32,881 nucleotides of DNA from contig JALXXC010000017.1 in assembly GCA_025144245.1 (NCBI GenBank), positions 1 through 32,881 of the forward strand, given 5' to 3'. The translations under genes were made by a program, and so were the position numbers. The notes below the pieces were generated by a model. The model made no database searches and was not told the DNA's origin. It was given only the letters and a program-made list of their open reading frames with translations. Shown here one piece after another: positions 8,537 to 15,157 of this stretch (its first letter is position 1; the number at the start of each line of letters is the position of its first letter). The DNA is from Corynebacterium sp. p3-SID1145. Lineage in GTDB: Bacteria; Actinomycetota; Actinomycetes; Mycobacteriales; Mycobacteriaceae.

Positions 8537-9556
8537 CTACGCCACCGCCTTCTGCATCGTCGAGCCCTGGCGCACCGCCGCGATGAGCACAGGCCCACCA
8601 ATCACGGCCATGACGATCGACATCTCGACCTCACCGGGACGCATGATGAGGCGCCCAACGACATCTGCAATCAGCACCAGCGCTCCGCCGAACAGGGCCG
8701 ATGGCAGCAGGAGACGGCTGACCTGAGGGCCGACGACGCGACGCATGATGTGTGGCGCCGCGAAGCCGACGAAGGCGACGGGGCCGGCGGTCGCGGTAGC
8801 GCAACCGGCGAGAATCACCACGCCGAGAGCCGCGAAAACCCTCGCCAGCCGGGGCGAGCCACCCAGTGCGAGGGACGTCTCCTCCCCCATGGCCAAAAGG
8901 TCCAGGGGACGTGCGGCCAACACAGCGACCAGCATCCCGACGGCGAGCCCGGCCCACGCAACAGCAGCATCGGCATAGCCGCGACCGATGGTCGAGCCGA
9001 CCACCCAGTGCCTCATGCTGTCGAGCACCTCAGTGTCGAACAGTCCGATGAGGACTGAACCCGCACTCAAGGAGGCGCCGACTCCCATACCCACCAGAAT
9101 CAGAGTGAGCGGGCTGGCAGAGCGGCGTGACACGACGAGCACCAGAGCGGAAGCGGCAGCCGCACCAACGAAAGCGTGAAAGGTGGCTCCGGCAAGGCCC
9201 ACCACCGTGCCCATGGCGCTGCCGAGGGCCACCGCGAAGGCTGCGCCCGCGGTGACTCCGATGAACCCGGGGTCCGCCAGCGAGTTGCGTGTCCATGCCT
9301 GAGCCAAAACGCCGGCCACGGCCAAGCATGCCCCGACAGCGTAGGCGAGCAGGGTGCGCGGAACGCGCAGCTGCCAGAAGATGGTGCGCACGTCGATGCT
9401 GCCTTGCCCGGCTGCCGCGCCGGCGAGCTCACCGAGCGGGATCGCGCGTGATCCAAGCGCCAAAGAGGCCACCACCGCCGCGGCAGAAATGGCAACGAGT
9501 GTGATGAGTGCTCGTCGCGTTGCCGCGGTGCGGACCAGGATATTAGCTGTGTTCAT
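8537..9556 (-). CDS. Iron-siderophore ABC transporter permease (FecCD family), first
   Basis: A 339-residue FecCD-type permease. LRVPRTLLAYAVGACLAVAG and the following RNSLADPGFIGVTAGA are the family hallmarks, and the ATPase-contact loop is GPVAFVGFAAPHIMRRVVG. Multiple hydrophobic segments fit about ten membrane helices. It starts 7 nt after the binding-protein gene and ends where the second permease begins. It is the FepD-like member of the pair that forms the translocation channel. Confidence 0.92.
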   Translation of the reverse strand: MNTANILVRTAATRRALITLVAISAAAVVASLALGSRAIPLGELAGAAAGQGSIDVRTIFWQLRVPRTLLAYAVGACLAVAGVLAQAWTRNSLADPGFIGVTAGAAFAVALGSAMGTVVGLAGATFHAFVGAAAASALVLVVSRRSASPLTLILVGMGVGASLSAGSVLIGLFDTEVLDSMRHWVVGSTIGRGYADAAVAWAGLAVGMLVAVLAARPLDLLAMGEETSLALGGSPRLARVFAALGVVILAGCATATAGPVAFVGFAAPHIMRRVVGPQVSRLLLPSALFGGALVLIADVVGRLIMRPGEVEMSIVMAVIGGPVLIAAVRQGSTMQKAVA

Positions 9557-9563
9557 CGGGCTC

Positions 9564-10505
9564 TCAGAGCTGTTCCTCGAACCTCTCCGCGACCCATGGG
9601 ATGGTCACCGGGTTGGGCATGCTCATAGCGCTGCCGGTATCGGTGTCGAGGTAGTGCACGCGCCCATCGCGCACCACATCGAGATTCTTGAACGTCGGGT
9701 CATCTTTGATCTGGTCGACCAAGCCGTTGTAGTCGAGGACAAACAGGTAGTCCACGTTATCGAGCTCGGTGTAGTTCTCCGGCGCATAATCGACGAAGAA
9801 AGTAGAGCCGTCGCCCTGCAGCTCATCTGGGATCTCAAAGCCTAAGTCCTCGATGAACTGCCCTCGTCCGTCCTCGGCCGTGTAGAGGCCGATCTTGCCG
9901 TCGTACGGCATGACGATGGCGGCACGCGCGCCCTGCACCTCAGGGTGATCACGGCGGAAATCATCGAAGACCTGCTGCGTCTGCTTGACCAACTCCTGGC
10001 CCTCAGACTCTTTTCCGACGCCCTCGGCAATCGCAGTCACCTGATCCTCCCAGGGGACCCGCCAGTCGTCGAACTCTTCAGGCGCAAGCGTCGTCGGCGC
10101 GATGTTTTCCAGTGATTCCTGGGCCTCGACATCGACCGCCTGGTTCACGGCAACAATATGGGTGGGGTCGACCGCAGAGACCTGCTCGAGAATATCGGCG
10201 GTGAAGCCACTAGCGGTGTTATAAACGGCCACGGGGTCGGCATCGCCAAGCAAGTGCTCAGACCACGGACCGACGCCGGAAGGGCCAATGTCTCCCTCCG
10301 CTCCCCACGGGGCAACGGAGACAGGAGTGATGCCGAGGGCGAGCAGCGTGTCAGCGTCGCCGAGGCCGAGGCTGGCCACGCGCATCTCGGCGGAGTTCGC
10401 CGCAGGCTCGGGCTCACCCTCGCCACGCGAGCAGCCCGTCAGTGCGACGGCGGCGGTTGCCACGAGGGCAACGGTGCTGACGGCACGCGTTTTCAGAAAT
10501 TTCAT
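9564..10505 (-). CDS. Iron-siderophore binding lipoprotein
   Basis: A 313-residue substrate-binding protein with a lipoprotein signal peptide: a basic MKFLKTR start, a hydrophobic core, and lipobox ALTGC with Cys25 as the lipidated residue. After a Glu/Pro-rich linker come the class III binding-protein features: RVASLGLGDADTLLALG, then PTHIVAVN in the first lobe, a long helix, and NVDYLFVLDYN in the second lobe. It captures ferric siderophores at the cell surface and delivers them to the two permeases encoded next. It is first in the operon, divergent from the reductase gene across a 130-nt spacer with a DtxR-like site. Confidence 0.92.
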   Translation of the reverse strand: MKFLKTRAVSTVALVATAAVALTGCSRGEGEPEPAANSAEMRVASLGLGDADTLLALGITPVSVAPWGAEGDIGPSGVGPWSEHLLGDADPVAVYNTASGFTADILEQVSAVDPTHIVAVNQAVDVEAQESLENIAPTTLAPEEFDDWRVPWEDQVTAIAEGVGKESEGQELVKQTQQVFDDFRRDHPEVQGARAAIVMPYDGKIGLYTAEDGRGQFIEDLGFEIPDELQGDGSTFFVDYAPENYTELDNVDYLFVLDYNGLVDQIKDDPTFKNLDVVRDGRVHYLDTDTGSAMSMPNPVTIPWVAERFEEQL

Positions 10506-10596
10506 AGTGGGGTCCTTGGAGCATCTGGGCCCATTTAGGGCACAAAAATGTGTTCAAATTATGTCGACTTTCGTACCGTAGACCCCACAGGTAGAA

Positions 10597-10615
10597 TAAA
10601 GCAAGCCTCGCCTTA
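10597..10615 (+). promoter_or_regulatory. Candidate DtxR iron-repressor operator
   Basis: TAAAGCAAGCCTCGCCTTA matches 12 of 19 positions of the DtxR/IdeR consensus TTAGGTTAGCCTAACCTAA, including the central GCCT and the CCT-x-A half. It lies in the spacer between the divergent binding-protein and siderophore-reductase genes, where one iron-dependent repressor site could control both. The family-level expectation is strong, but the sequence match is moderate. Confidence 0.5.
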
Positions 10616-10635
10616 CTTAGGACACCCTACGACAC

Positions 10636-11430
10636 ATGCCAACACACTTCCTCCACCCCGTCACCCTCGTCACCAACGAGCAGCTCAAGCCACGTCTACA
10701 TCGCCTCACCTTCACCGGAGAGGCTTTCGTGGACTACCCCCTGAGCGGCCCCGACGAGTATTTCGGCTTAGTCATGCCAAAGCCGGGCCACCCCTTCCGC
10801 CCCTTCAGCTTCAGCGGCGTCAACATCCGCGCGGCGGTGGCAGCAATCCCCGAGGAGACACGCCCCGACCTCCGCTGGTACACCATCCGCAGCCTCGACA
10901 GGGCGCGCAAGCTTATCGACGTCGACGTGGTCACCCACGGCGATTCCGGCCCCGGTTCCCGGTGGATCCGCCAGGCACGCCCAGGCGACACCGCCGGCAT
11001 GTTCACGTGCCCCGCACTGTGGAAACCCCCGGCATCCTCGCAGCTACTCGTCGCCGATGCTTCGGCGATGCCCGCCCTGCGCCATATTCTGGCCTACCAG
11101 AAGGCCAACGCACCCCAGGCCCTCACACAGACCCACGCCGTCGCCGTCGTCACGTCTCCAGAGGAAATCGAGGACGGACTGGCTGAACAGTGGCATGAAA
11201 AGCTCGCCTCCCTCACCATCATAGAAGCGCCGAAAACCGCCGAGACCGAAGCCACTCTGGCCGTCCTACGCGAACACTTCGACGCAGAGCAACCACCGCG
11301 CTCCGTGTGGGTCTCCGGCGAAGGGAACCTCACCAAATCCGTACGCGCACTTGCCGTGGAGGACTGGGGCCTTGCCCCGTCCGACGTGGTCTGGGTCCCG
11401 TTCTGGTTCCACGGCAAGGCCCGGCCATAA
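10636..11430 (+). CDS. Siderophore-interacting protein (FAD-dependent ferric reductase)
   Basis: A 264-residue cytoplasmic SIP-family flavoprotein, which reduces ferric siderophores after import to release Fe(II). Visible features are the FAD-binding R80-W-Y-T-I-R85 motif, the [15 protein letters not shown] segment at the nucleotide-binding start, and the C-terminal VWVSGEGNL and [10 protein letters not shown] stretches. No strong Shine-Dalgarno precedes the ATG. The TAA stop ends at 11430, where the second copy of the 1131 bp repeat begins, yet the protein end looks natural for the family. It is divergent from the ABC importer and probably co-regulated by iron. Confidence 0.92.
   Translation: MPTHFLHPVTLVTNEQLKPRLHRLTFTGEAFVDYPLSGPDEYFGLVMPKPGHPFRPFSFSGVNIRAAVAAIPEETRPDLRWYTIRSLDRARKLIDVDVVTHGDSGPGSRWIRQARPGDTAGMFTCPALWKPPASSQLLVADASAMPALRHILAYQKANAPQALTQTHAVAVVTSPEEIEDGLAEQWHEKLASLTIIEAPKTAETEATLAVLREHFDAEQPPRSVWVSGEGNLTKSVRALAVEDWGLAPSDVVWVPFWFHGKARP
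10911..10921 (+). repeat. GCTTATCGACG 11-mer, site 2
   Basis: Perfect copy inside the siderophore-reductase gene, read in frame as Lys-Leu-Ile-Asp-Val. It is the only copy between site 1 and the rplE region. Confidence 0.9.
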
Positions 11431-11777
11431 CCGACGCGGACACCTCCAGCAAGATGGAGGAGATCTTTGTCAAGACCCGCGACGCGGCCTACGACATCAT
11501 CCGCGCCAAGGGCTCCACCAGCTACGGCATCGGCGGTGGCCTGGCCCGCATTACCCGCGCTGTGCTGAAGAACGAGGGAGCTGTCCTGCCTGTCAGCGCG
11601 CTGCTCGAGGGCCAGTACGGTGAAGAGAACATCTACATCGGCACCCCGGCCGTGATCAACCGCAACGGCATCCAGGAGGTCGTCGAGCTCTCCCTCGACG
11701 AGCACGAGTCCGAGCAATTCGCACACTCCTCCAAGGTCCTGCGCGACGTCATGAACCAGGCGGAGCTCACGGACTAG
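11430..11777 (+). pseudogene. 3' fragment of L-lactate dehydrogenase
   Basis: Carries codons 221-335 and the stop of ldh, identical in sequence to the intact gene. The Rossmann fold, Gln100, the substrate Arg and the catalytic His193 are all missing, so it cannot be an enzyme. The frame stays open upstream to an ATG at 11307, but that stretch lies out of frame over the reductase gene and does not resemble LDH. It is a by-product of duplication. Confidence 0.92.
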
Positions 11778-11799
11778 GAGCTTCCTGACGGACGCGTTC

Positions 11800-11844
11800 A
11801 CACCCCCTGACCTCGCCCACGAGAGGGCGCGCGACAGGGGGTGT
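11800..11844 (+). terminator. Duplicate of the ldh stem-loop terminator
   Basis: Exact copy of the hairpin at 5743-5787. In this position it would stop transcripts running out of the siderophore-reductase gene, so the duplication may have supplied that gene with a terminator (inference). Confidence 0.65.
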
Positions 11845-11893
11845 TCTTCGTCAAGCGTCTGCTTTCACACCGACAAGCTGAAGGAGAAAAGAC

Positions 11894-12571
11894 ATGATTT
11901 CCTACTTGACCGACATGGACGGTGTACTCCACCGGGAAGGTTCCGTGATCCCAGGCGCCGAGGAATTCATCACCGCTTTGCGGGAGGAGGAGATCCCGTT
12001 CATGGTGCTCACGAACAACTCGATGCAGACACCACGGGACCTCTCGGCGAAACTCGTGCGCATGGGCCTGCACATCGAACCCGAACGGATTTGGACATCC
12101 GCCACCGCGACCGCGCGCTTCCTCGCGCAACAGGCGGGTTCCTCATCAAGCGCATACGTCATCGGGGAAGCAGGCTTGACGACGGCTCTCCACGAGCAAG
12201 GCTGGATCCTCACCGACGCCGACCCCGATTTCGTGGTGCTGGGCGAAACCCGCACCTACTCCTTCGAAGCCATCTCGACGGCGGCAAACCTGATCATGAA
12301 CGGTGCCCGGTTCATCGGCACCAACCCGGACGTGACCGGGCCCGGCCCGAACGGAGTCATCCCGGCGACCGGCGCAGTCGCCGCGATGATCACCGAAATG
12401 ACCGGGAAACACCCCTATTACGTCGGCAAACCCAACCCGGTGATGATGCGTACCGCCCTGAACAATATCGGCGCCCACTCCGAGAACACCATCATGATCG
12501 GCGACCGCATGGACACCGACGTCAAAGCCGGCCTCGAAGCCGGAATGCGCACCATCCTCGCGGGCCTTTAA
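11894..12571 (+). pseudogene. C-terminally truncated copy of the HAD phosphatase
   Basis: Encodes the first 222 residues of the upstream HAD phosphatase, then Ala-Gly-Leu and a stop (225 residues against 263). The ribosome binding site and start are retained, as are all four catalytic motifs including GDRMDTD. The last 41 residues, covering the final strand and helix of the core, are lost at the repeat boundary. The one nucleotide difference from the parent is silent. It may be translated, but folding is doubtful. Confidence 0.85.
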
Positions 12572-12767
12572 AGGCCTGGAATCGGAAGCCGCCATTATTG
12601 TTGGGCTCGACCACCTTGCACTGTCCGGCACCTTCGATTGGAACAAGAAACTTCTATACATAGCCGTTACCTGTGCACGGCAATCTTTATCGCTCATAGC
12701 CAAGAAAGACTCAACCATGGCTAAGAGACTCGAAAATGCGATCGGCAAAATCAATCTACCAAGTTAG
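12561..12767 (+). pseudogene. C-terminal remnant of a UvrD/GajB-type superfamily 1 helicase
   Basis: An open frame without a start codon, ending TAG at 12765-12767, encodes about 68 residues beginning RAFKGLESEAAIIVGLD and later KKLLYIAVTCARQSL. These match SF1A helicase motif V (F/A-KGLE, then VILV) and motif VI (LYVALTRAR) at the right spacing for the end of a UvrD_C-type domain. In motif VI the canonical TRAR reads TCAR, so a key Arg is replaced. Everything before motif V is absent and replaced by the duplicated HAD sequence. The DNA is visibly less GC-rich than the flanks. Which helicase it came from (repair, plasmid or phage-defence type) cannot be told from this tail. Confidence 0.65.
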
Positions 12768-12967
12768 ACTGCCCCAATGGCCTTAGACCGGCCCACACAC
12801 CACTCGGCAGCAGTAAAAAGCAGAGTGACCCAGATTTTCGATCCTCCGCACCAAGGACAACTACCGCAACTTGTAATGCACAGCCTTGAATCCCAGGGGA
12901 ACCCCCAGCCCCTGTCGTAAGATACCATTGGACTAGAAGTGATCCTTGAAGGAAAGGGGATAATAGA

Positions 12968-13117
12968 ATGGGCTTCGATTGGGAAAGCATTCTTGATGCT
13001 AGTGGCGACGGACTTCAAGATGCTTATGAAGATGCCATAGCTTACGCCGATAAATATAGCCACGAAGAAGCGGCGGACTATCATGAAAACGGCGAGGACG
13101 AAAACGAAGATTTCTAG
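12968..13117 (+). CDS. Small acidic protein of unknown function
   Basis: A 49-codon ORF starting MGFDWESILDASGD and ending ENGEDENEDF. It contains 20 Asp/Glu and only one Lys, with no Cys and no membrane span. A purine-rich ribosome binding site (GAAGGAAAGGGG) lies about 7 nt before the ATG. The first 30 residues look helical and the tail disordered. It lies in lower-GC DNA just after the helicase remnant, so it is probably part of the same lost element. Such composition suits a DNA mimic or a binding partner, but this is only inference. I do not recognise the family with confidence. Confidence 0.5.
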   Translation: MGFDWESILDASGDGLQDAYEDAIAYADKYSHEEAADYHENGEDENEDF

Positions 13118-13298
13118 CGGAGCGCCGTGCACGAAAAATCGAAACGCTGCTAGAAGACCTGCTATGGGAACGCTATGAAGTAGGATGTCTTCGGCCGACA
13201 GTAGACGGAGCTTTACCACAGGACTGAGTTCGCCCGTGGCAAAGAAGGGGGAACACAAAATTGAATTCGCGGAGCGTTTCAGCCCCAAACGACTACAC

Positions 13299-13331
13299 GG
13301 CCTGATCCCGATGCAGTATCGGAATCAGGCC
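13299..13331 (-). terminator. Hairpin terminator downstream of rplE
   Basis: GGCCTGATCCCGAT (13299-13312) and ATCGGAATCAGGCC (13318-13331) form a 14-bp stem with one mismatch and a 5-nt loop, about 100 nt after the rplE stop. It probably ends the rplN-rplX-rplE transcript and insulates it from the accessory region. There is no long U tract on either side. Confidence 0.6.
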
Positions 13332-13415
13332 ATTGAGGTCTTCTGGGCCCACCCATCACCGACTGCTATCTAAACGGTAGGCACCTTATTGAGGCGTGGG
13401 GCGGGTGGGGTTATT

Positions 13416-13426
13416 CGTCGATAAGC
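13416..13426 (-). repeat. GCTTATCGACG 11-mer, site 3
   Basis: Perfect copy on the minus strand, 7 nt beyond the rplE stop codon. Confidence 0.9.
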
Positions 13427-13433
13427 GAGATGC

Positions 13434-14021
13434 TTATGCGCGCTGCATCTTGCCGTCCTTGTCCTTGAACGGGAAGCCGAAGTGGCGCAACAGCGCACGG
13501 CCTTCCTCGTCGTTGACTGCGGAGGTGACAACGGTGATGTCCATACCGCGCGGACGGTCGATCTTGTCCACGTCGATCTCGTAGAACATCGTCTGCTCGG
13601 ACAGGCCGAACGTGTAGTTGCCGTTGCCGTCGAACTGGGTGTCCGACAGGCCGCGGAAGTCGCGGATACGCGGGAGAGCGACTGTCAGCAGACGATCCAG
13701 GAACTCCCACATACGGTCGCCGCGCAGGGTGACCTTCGCGCCGATCGGCATACCTTCACGGAGCTTGAAGTTAGCGATGGATTTCTTCGCGCGACGCAGC
13801 TGCGGCTTCTGGCCGGTGATCGCGGTGAGGTCCTCGAGCGCGCCGTTGATCATCTTGGAATCGCGGGCAGCGTCACCGACACCCATGTTGACCACAATCT
13901 TGGTCAGACCCGGGATCTGCATGACGTTGTCGTAGCCGAACTCCTCGGAGAGCTTGCCGCGGATCTCGTCCTTGTAACGCGTCTTCAGGCGCGGTGTGTA
14001 GTTGGTGGTGCTCTCGGTCAT
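13434..14021 (-). CDS. rplE: 50S ribosomal protein L5
   Basis: L5, which binds 5S rRNA and contacts the P-site tRNA. It has 195 residues beginning [20 protein letters not shown]. Conserved blocks are [37 protein letters not shown] and [17 protein letters not shown]. The start overlaps the rplX stop as TAATG, implying coupled translation. It is the last gene of this short block; the usual next genes rpsN and rpsH do not follow, and a 10.6 kb insertion separates it from rpsH. Confidence 0.97.
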   Translation of the reverse strand: MTESTTNYTPRLKTRYKDEIRGKLSEEFGYDNVMQIPGLTKIVVNMGVGDAARDSKMINGALEDLTAITGQKPQLRRAKKSIANFKLREGMPIGAKVTLRGDRMWEFLDRLLTVALPRIRDFRGLSDTQFDGNGNYTFGLSEQTMFYEIDVDKIDRPRGMDITVVTSAVNDEEGRALLRHFGFPFKDKDGKMQRA

Positions 14022-14335
14022 TAGATGTCCTTCCCGTTCGACTTGGCAACGCGGACTTTCTTGCCGTTCTCATCGAAGCGGTAGCCCACACGGGTCGGGC
14101 TGCCCTCGGAGTCGACGACCATCACGTTGGACACGTGGATCGGGGCCTCCTGGGTAACGATGCCGCCGGACTCGGCGCCGCGCTCGTTGTAGGAGTTTGC
14201 GACGTGCTTCTTCACACGGTTGATGCCCTCGACGAGGACGCGGTCGCGCTTCGGGTAAGCCTCGATGACGCGGCCCTGCGCGCCCTTGTCCTTACCAGCG
14301 ACGACCTGGACCATATCGCCCTTCTTGATCTTCAA
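14021..14335 (-). CDS. rplX: 50S ribosomal protein L24 (TTG start)
   Basis: L24, an assembly-initiating 23S rRNA-binding protein of 104 residues with an N-terminal KOW motif ([18 protein letters not shown], then AQGRVIEA). The start codon is TTG, immediately after the TAG of rplN with no gap. A perfect anti-16S match, GGAGGTGATC, lies about 8 nt upstream inside the end of rplN and decides the start. The combination of a rare start with a maximal Shine-Dalgarno suggests tightly coupled translation. Confidence 0.96.
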   Translation of the reverse strand: MKIKKGDMVQVVAGKDKGAQGRVIEAYPKRDRVLVEGINRVKKHVANSYNERGAESGGIVTQEAPIHVSNVMVVDSEGSPTRVGYRFDENGKKVRVAKSNGKDI

Positions 14336-14704
14336 CTAGATCACCTCCGGTGCGAGAGACACGATCTTCATGAACTTCTTGTCGCGCAGCTCACGGGCTA
14401 CCGGGCCGAAGATGCGGGTGCCGCGGGGCTCGGTATCGTTCTTGATCAGAACAGCTGCGTTCTCGTCGAAAGCGATGTAGGAGCCGTCCGGACGACGGGT
14501 CTCCTTTTTGGCGCGCACGATGACGGCGCGGACAACCTCGCCCTCCTTGACGTTGCCGCCGGGAGCGGCTTCCTTCACGGTGGCGACAATCGTGTCGCCG
14601 ATGCCGGCGAAGCGTCGGACAGAACCGCCGAGCACCTGGATGCACAGAATTTCGCGTGCACCGGTGTTGTCGGCGACCTTCAGACGCGATTCTTTCTGAA
14701 TCAC
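14336..14704 (-). CDS. rplN: 50S ribosomal protein L14
   Basis: L14 lies at the subunit interface and forms bridges to 16S rRNA. It has 122 residues from a GTG start ([20 protein letters not shown]), the near-universal L14 N-terminus, with AGGAG a few bases upstream. The frame extends further to 14815, but that part does not resemble L14. Conserved [29 protein letters not shown] and [15 protein letters not shown] segments are present. It is first in its block, since rpsQ, its usual neighbour, is 8 kb away. The 11-mer repeat at 14785 lies in its leader. Confidence 0.97.
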   Translation of the reverse strand: MIQKESRLKVADNTGAREILCIQVLGGSVRRFAGIGDTIVATVKEAAPGGNVKEGEVVRAVIVRAKKETRRPDGSYIAFDENAAVLIKNDTEPRGTRIFGPVARELRDKKFMKIVSLAPEVI

Positions 14705-15007
14705 TTTGGTCTCCTGACCTGGATCAATGTGCGCCAGATTTCCGTCCTGCACGCACGTGGTCAATGTCTTATCAGTGCCTATCCGCTTATCGACGAACAG
14801 TGCCCCGGCACCCACAGTGCCGCCACCGTCGAAGGGTCTCGCAGCCTCAACTCGGAAACGCGCGTCAGCTGCGACCAGCGCTAGACAACTGTGGTATTAA
14901 ACCACGCCGCCTGCGTGAACCCCAAATCTCCGGCCGCTTCCCGGCTTCCGTTTCACCGGAGCCATCCCGGCAGACCCCCGGCCGGCGCGTTTCACGTAGC
15001 ATGTCGG
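14705..15007. promoter_or_regulatory. Divergent promoter region between rplN and thiD-tenA
   Basis: No gene is supported here. It must hold the minus-strand promoter and leader of rplN-rplX-rplE and the plus-strand promoter of the riboswitch transcript. One small palindrome (GTGGTATTAAACCAC, about 14889-14903) stands out as a possible operator or promoter core. I cannot assign -35/-10 elements reliably. Confidence 0.4.
14785..14795 (+). repeat. GCTTATCGACG 11-mer, site 4
   Basis: Perfect copy in the rplN leader, about 80 nt before the GTG start. Confidence 0.9.
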
Positions 15008-15150
15008 GACAAGACACGGGGTGCCACGCACCCATCGCTGCCGCCTGCCGCCGCAACTCACCGGAGCAGCGGAACTGCAGTCCACGGCGGCCGGGCGCAA
15101 CGCTGAGATCACACCCGTCGAACCTGAACGAACCAATATTCGCGGAGGAA
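15008..15150 (+). ncRNA. TPP riboswitch (THI element)
   Basis: The aptamer landmarks appear in order: ACGGGGTGCC (about 15016-15025), GCTGAGATCACACCC (about 15102-15116) and CGAACCTGA (about 15119-15127), with a short P5-like arm ending ATTCGCGGAGGA. A long extended P3 region lies between the first two. The Shine-Dalgarno GGAGG sits in the conserved 3' strand of the aptamer, 9 nt before the ATG of thiD-tenA. Binding of thiamine pyrophosphate would therefore directly mask the ribosome binding site (inference from the layout). Confidence 0.88.
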
Positions 15151-15157
15151 TTGTCTG

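Larger units (their letters stand above)
11430..12560 (+). repeat. 1131 bp direct repeat, copy 2
   Basis: Second copy of 5373-6503, same orientation, with one mismatch (T at 12451). The left edge abuts the stop of the siderophore reductase; the right edge passes directly into a helicase remnant. No target-site duplication, terminal inverted repeat or microhomology is visible at either edge. Confidence 0.97.
13118..13433 (+). other. Gene-poor gap between the small acidic ORF and rplE
   Basis: A stretch of 316 nt without a supported gene. A plus-strand frame reading KIETLLEDLLWERYEVG, then CLRPTVDG (about 13130-13228) has a protein-like composition but no start codon, and may be another gene fragment. 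The frame at 13185-13373 runs through the terminator hairpin and is not convincing. The gap also holds the terminator at 13299-13331 and one GCTTATCGACG copy. Confidence 0.5.

Noticed and set aside
7442..9845. Long plus-strand frames across the permease and binding-protein genes
   Set aside because: They are antisense shadows in high-GC DNA. The minus-strand proteins have clear ABC-transporter motifs and a coherent operon.
11307..11777. 156-residue frame that looks like a shortened lactate dehydrogenase
   Set aside because: Its first 41 residues are read out of frame over the siderophore-reductase gene, and the LDH part lacks the Rossmann fold and the catalytic His193.
5373..12560. Composite transposon flanked by direct repeats
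   Set aside because: The repeats are pieces of ordinary genes; there is no transposase, no terminal inverted repeat and no target-site duplication.
12764..13288. 174-residue minus-strand frame with hydrophobic segments
   Set aside because: It is the complement of the small acidic ORF with its good ribosome binding site. Its hydrophobicity arises from reading acidic codons in antisense, and it resembles no family.
13185..13373. 62-residue plus-strand frame upstream of rplE
   Set aside because: It runs through the 14-bp terminator hairpin and one strand of it encodes residues from the stem; no ribosome binding site precedes it.
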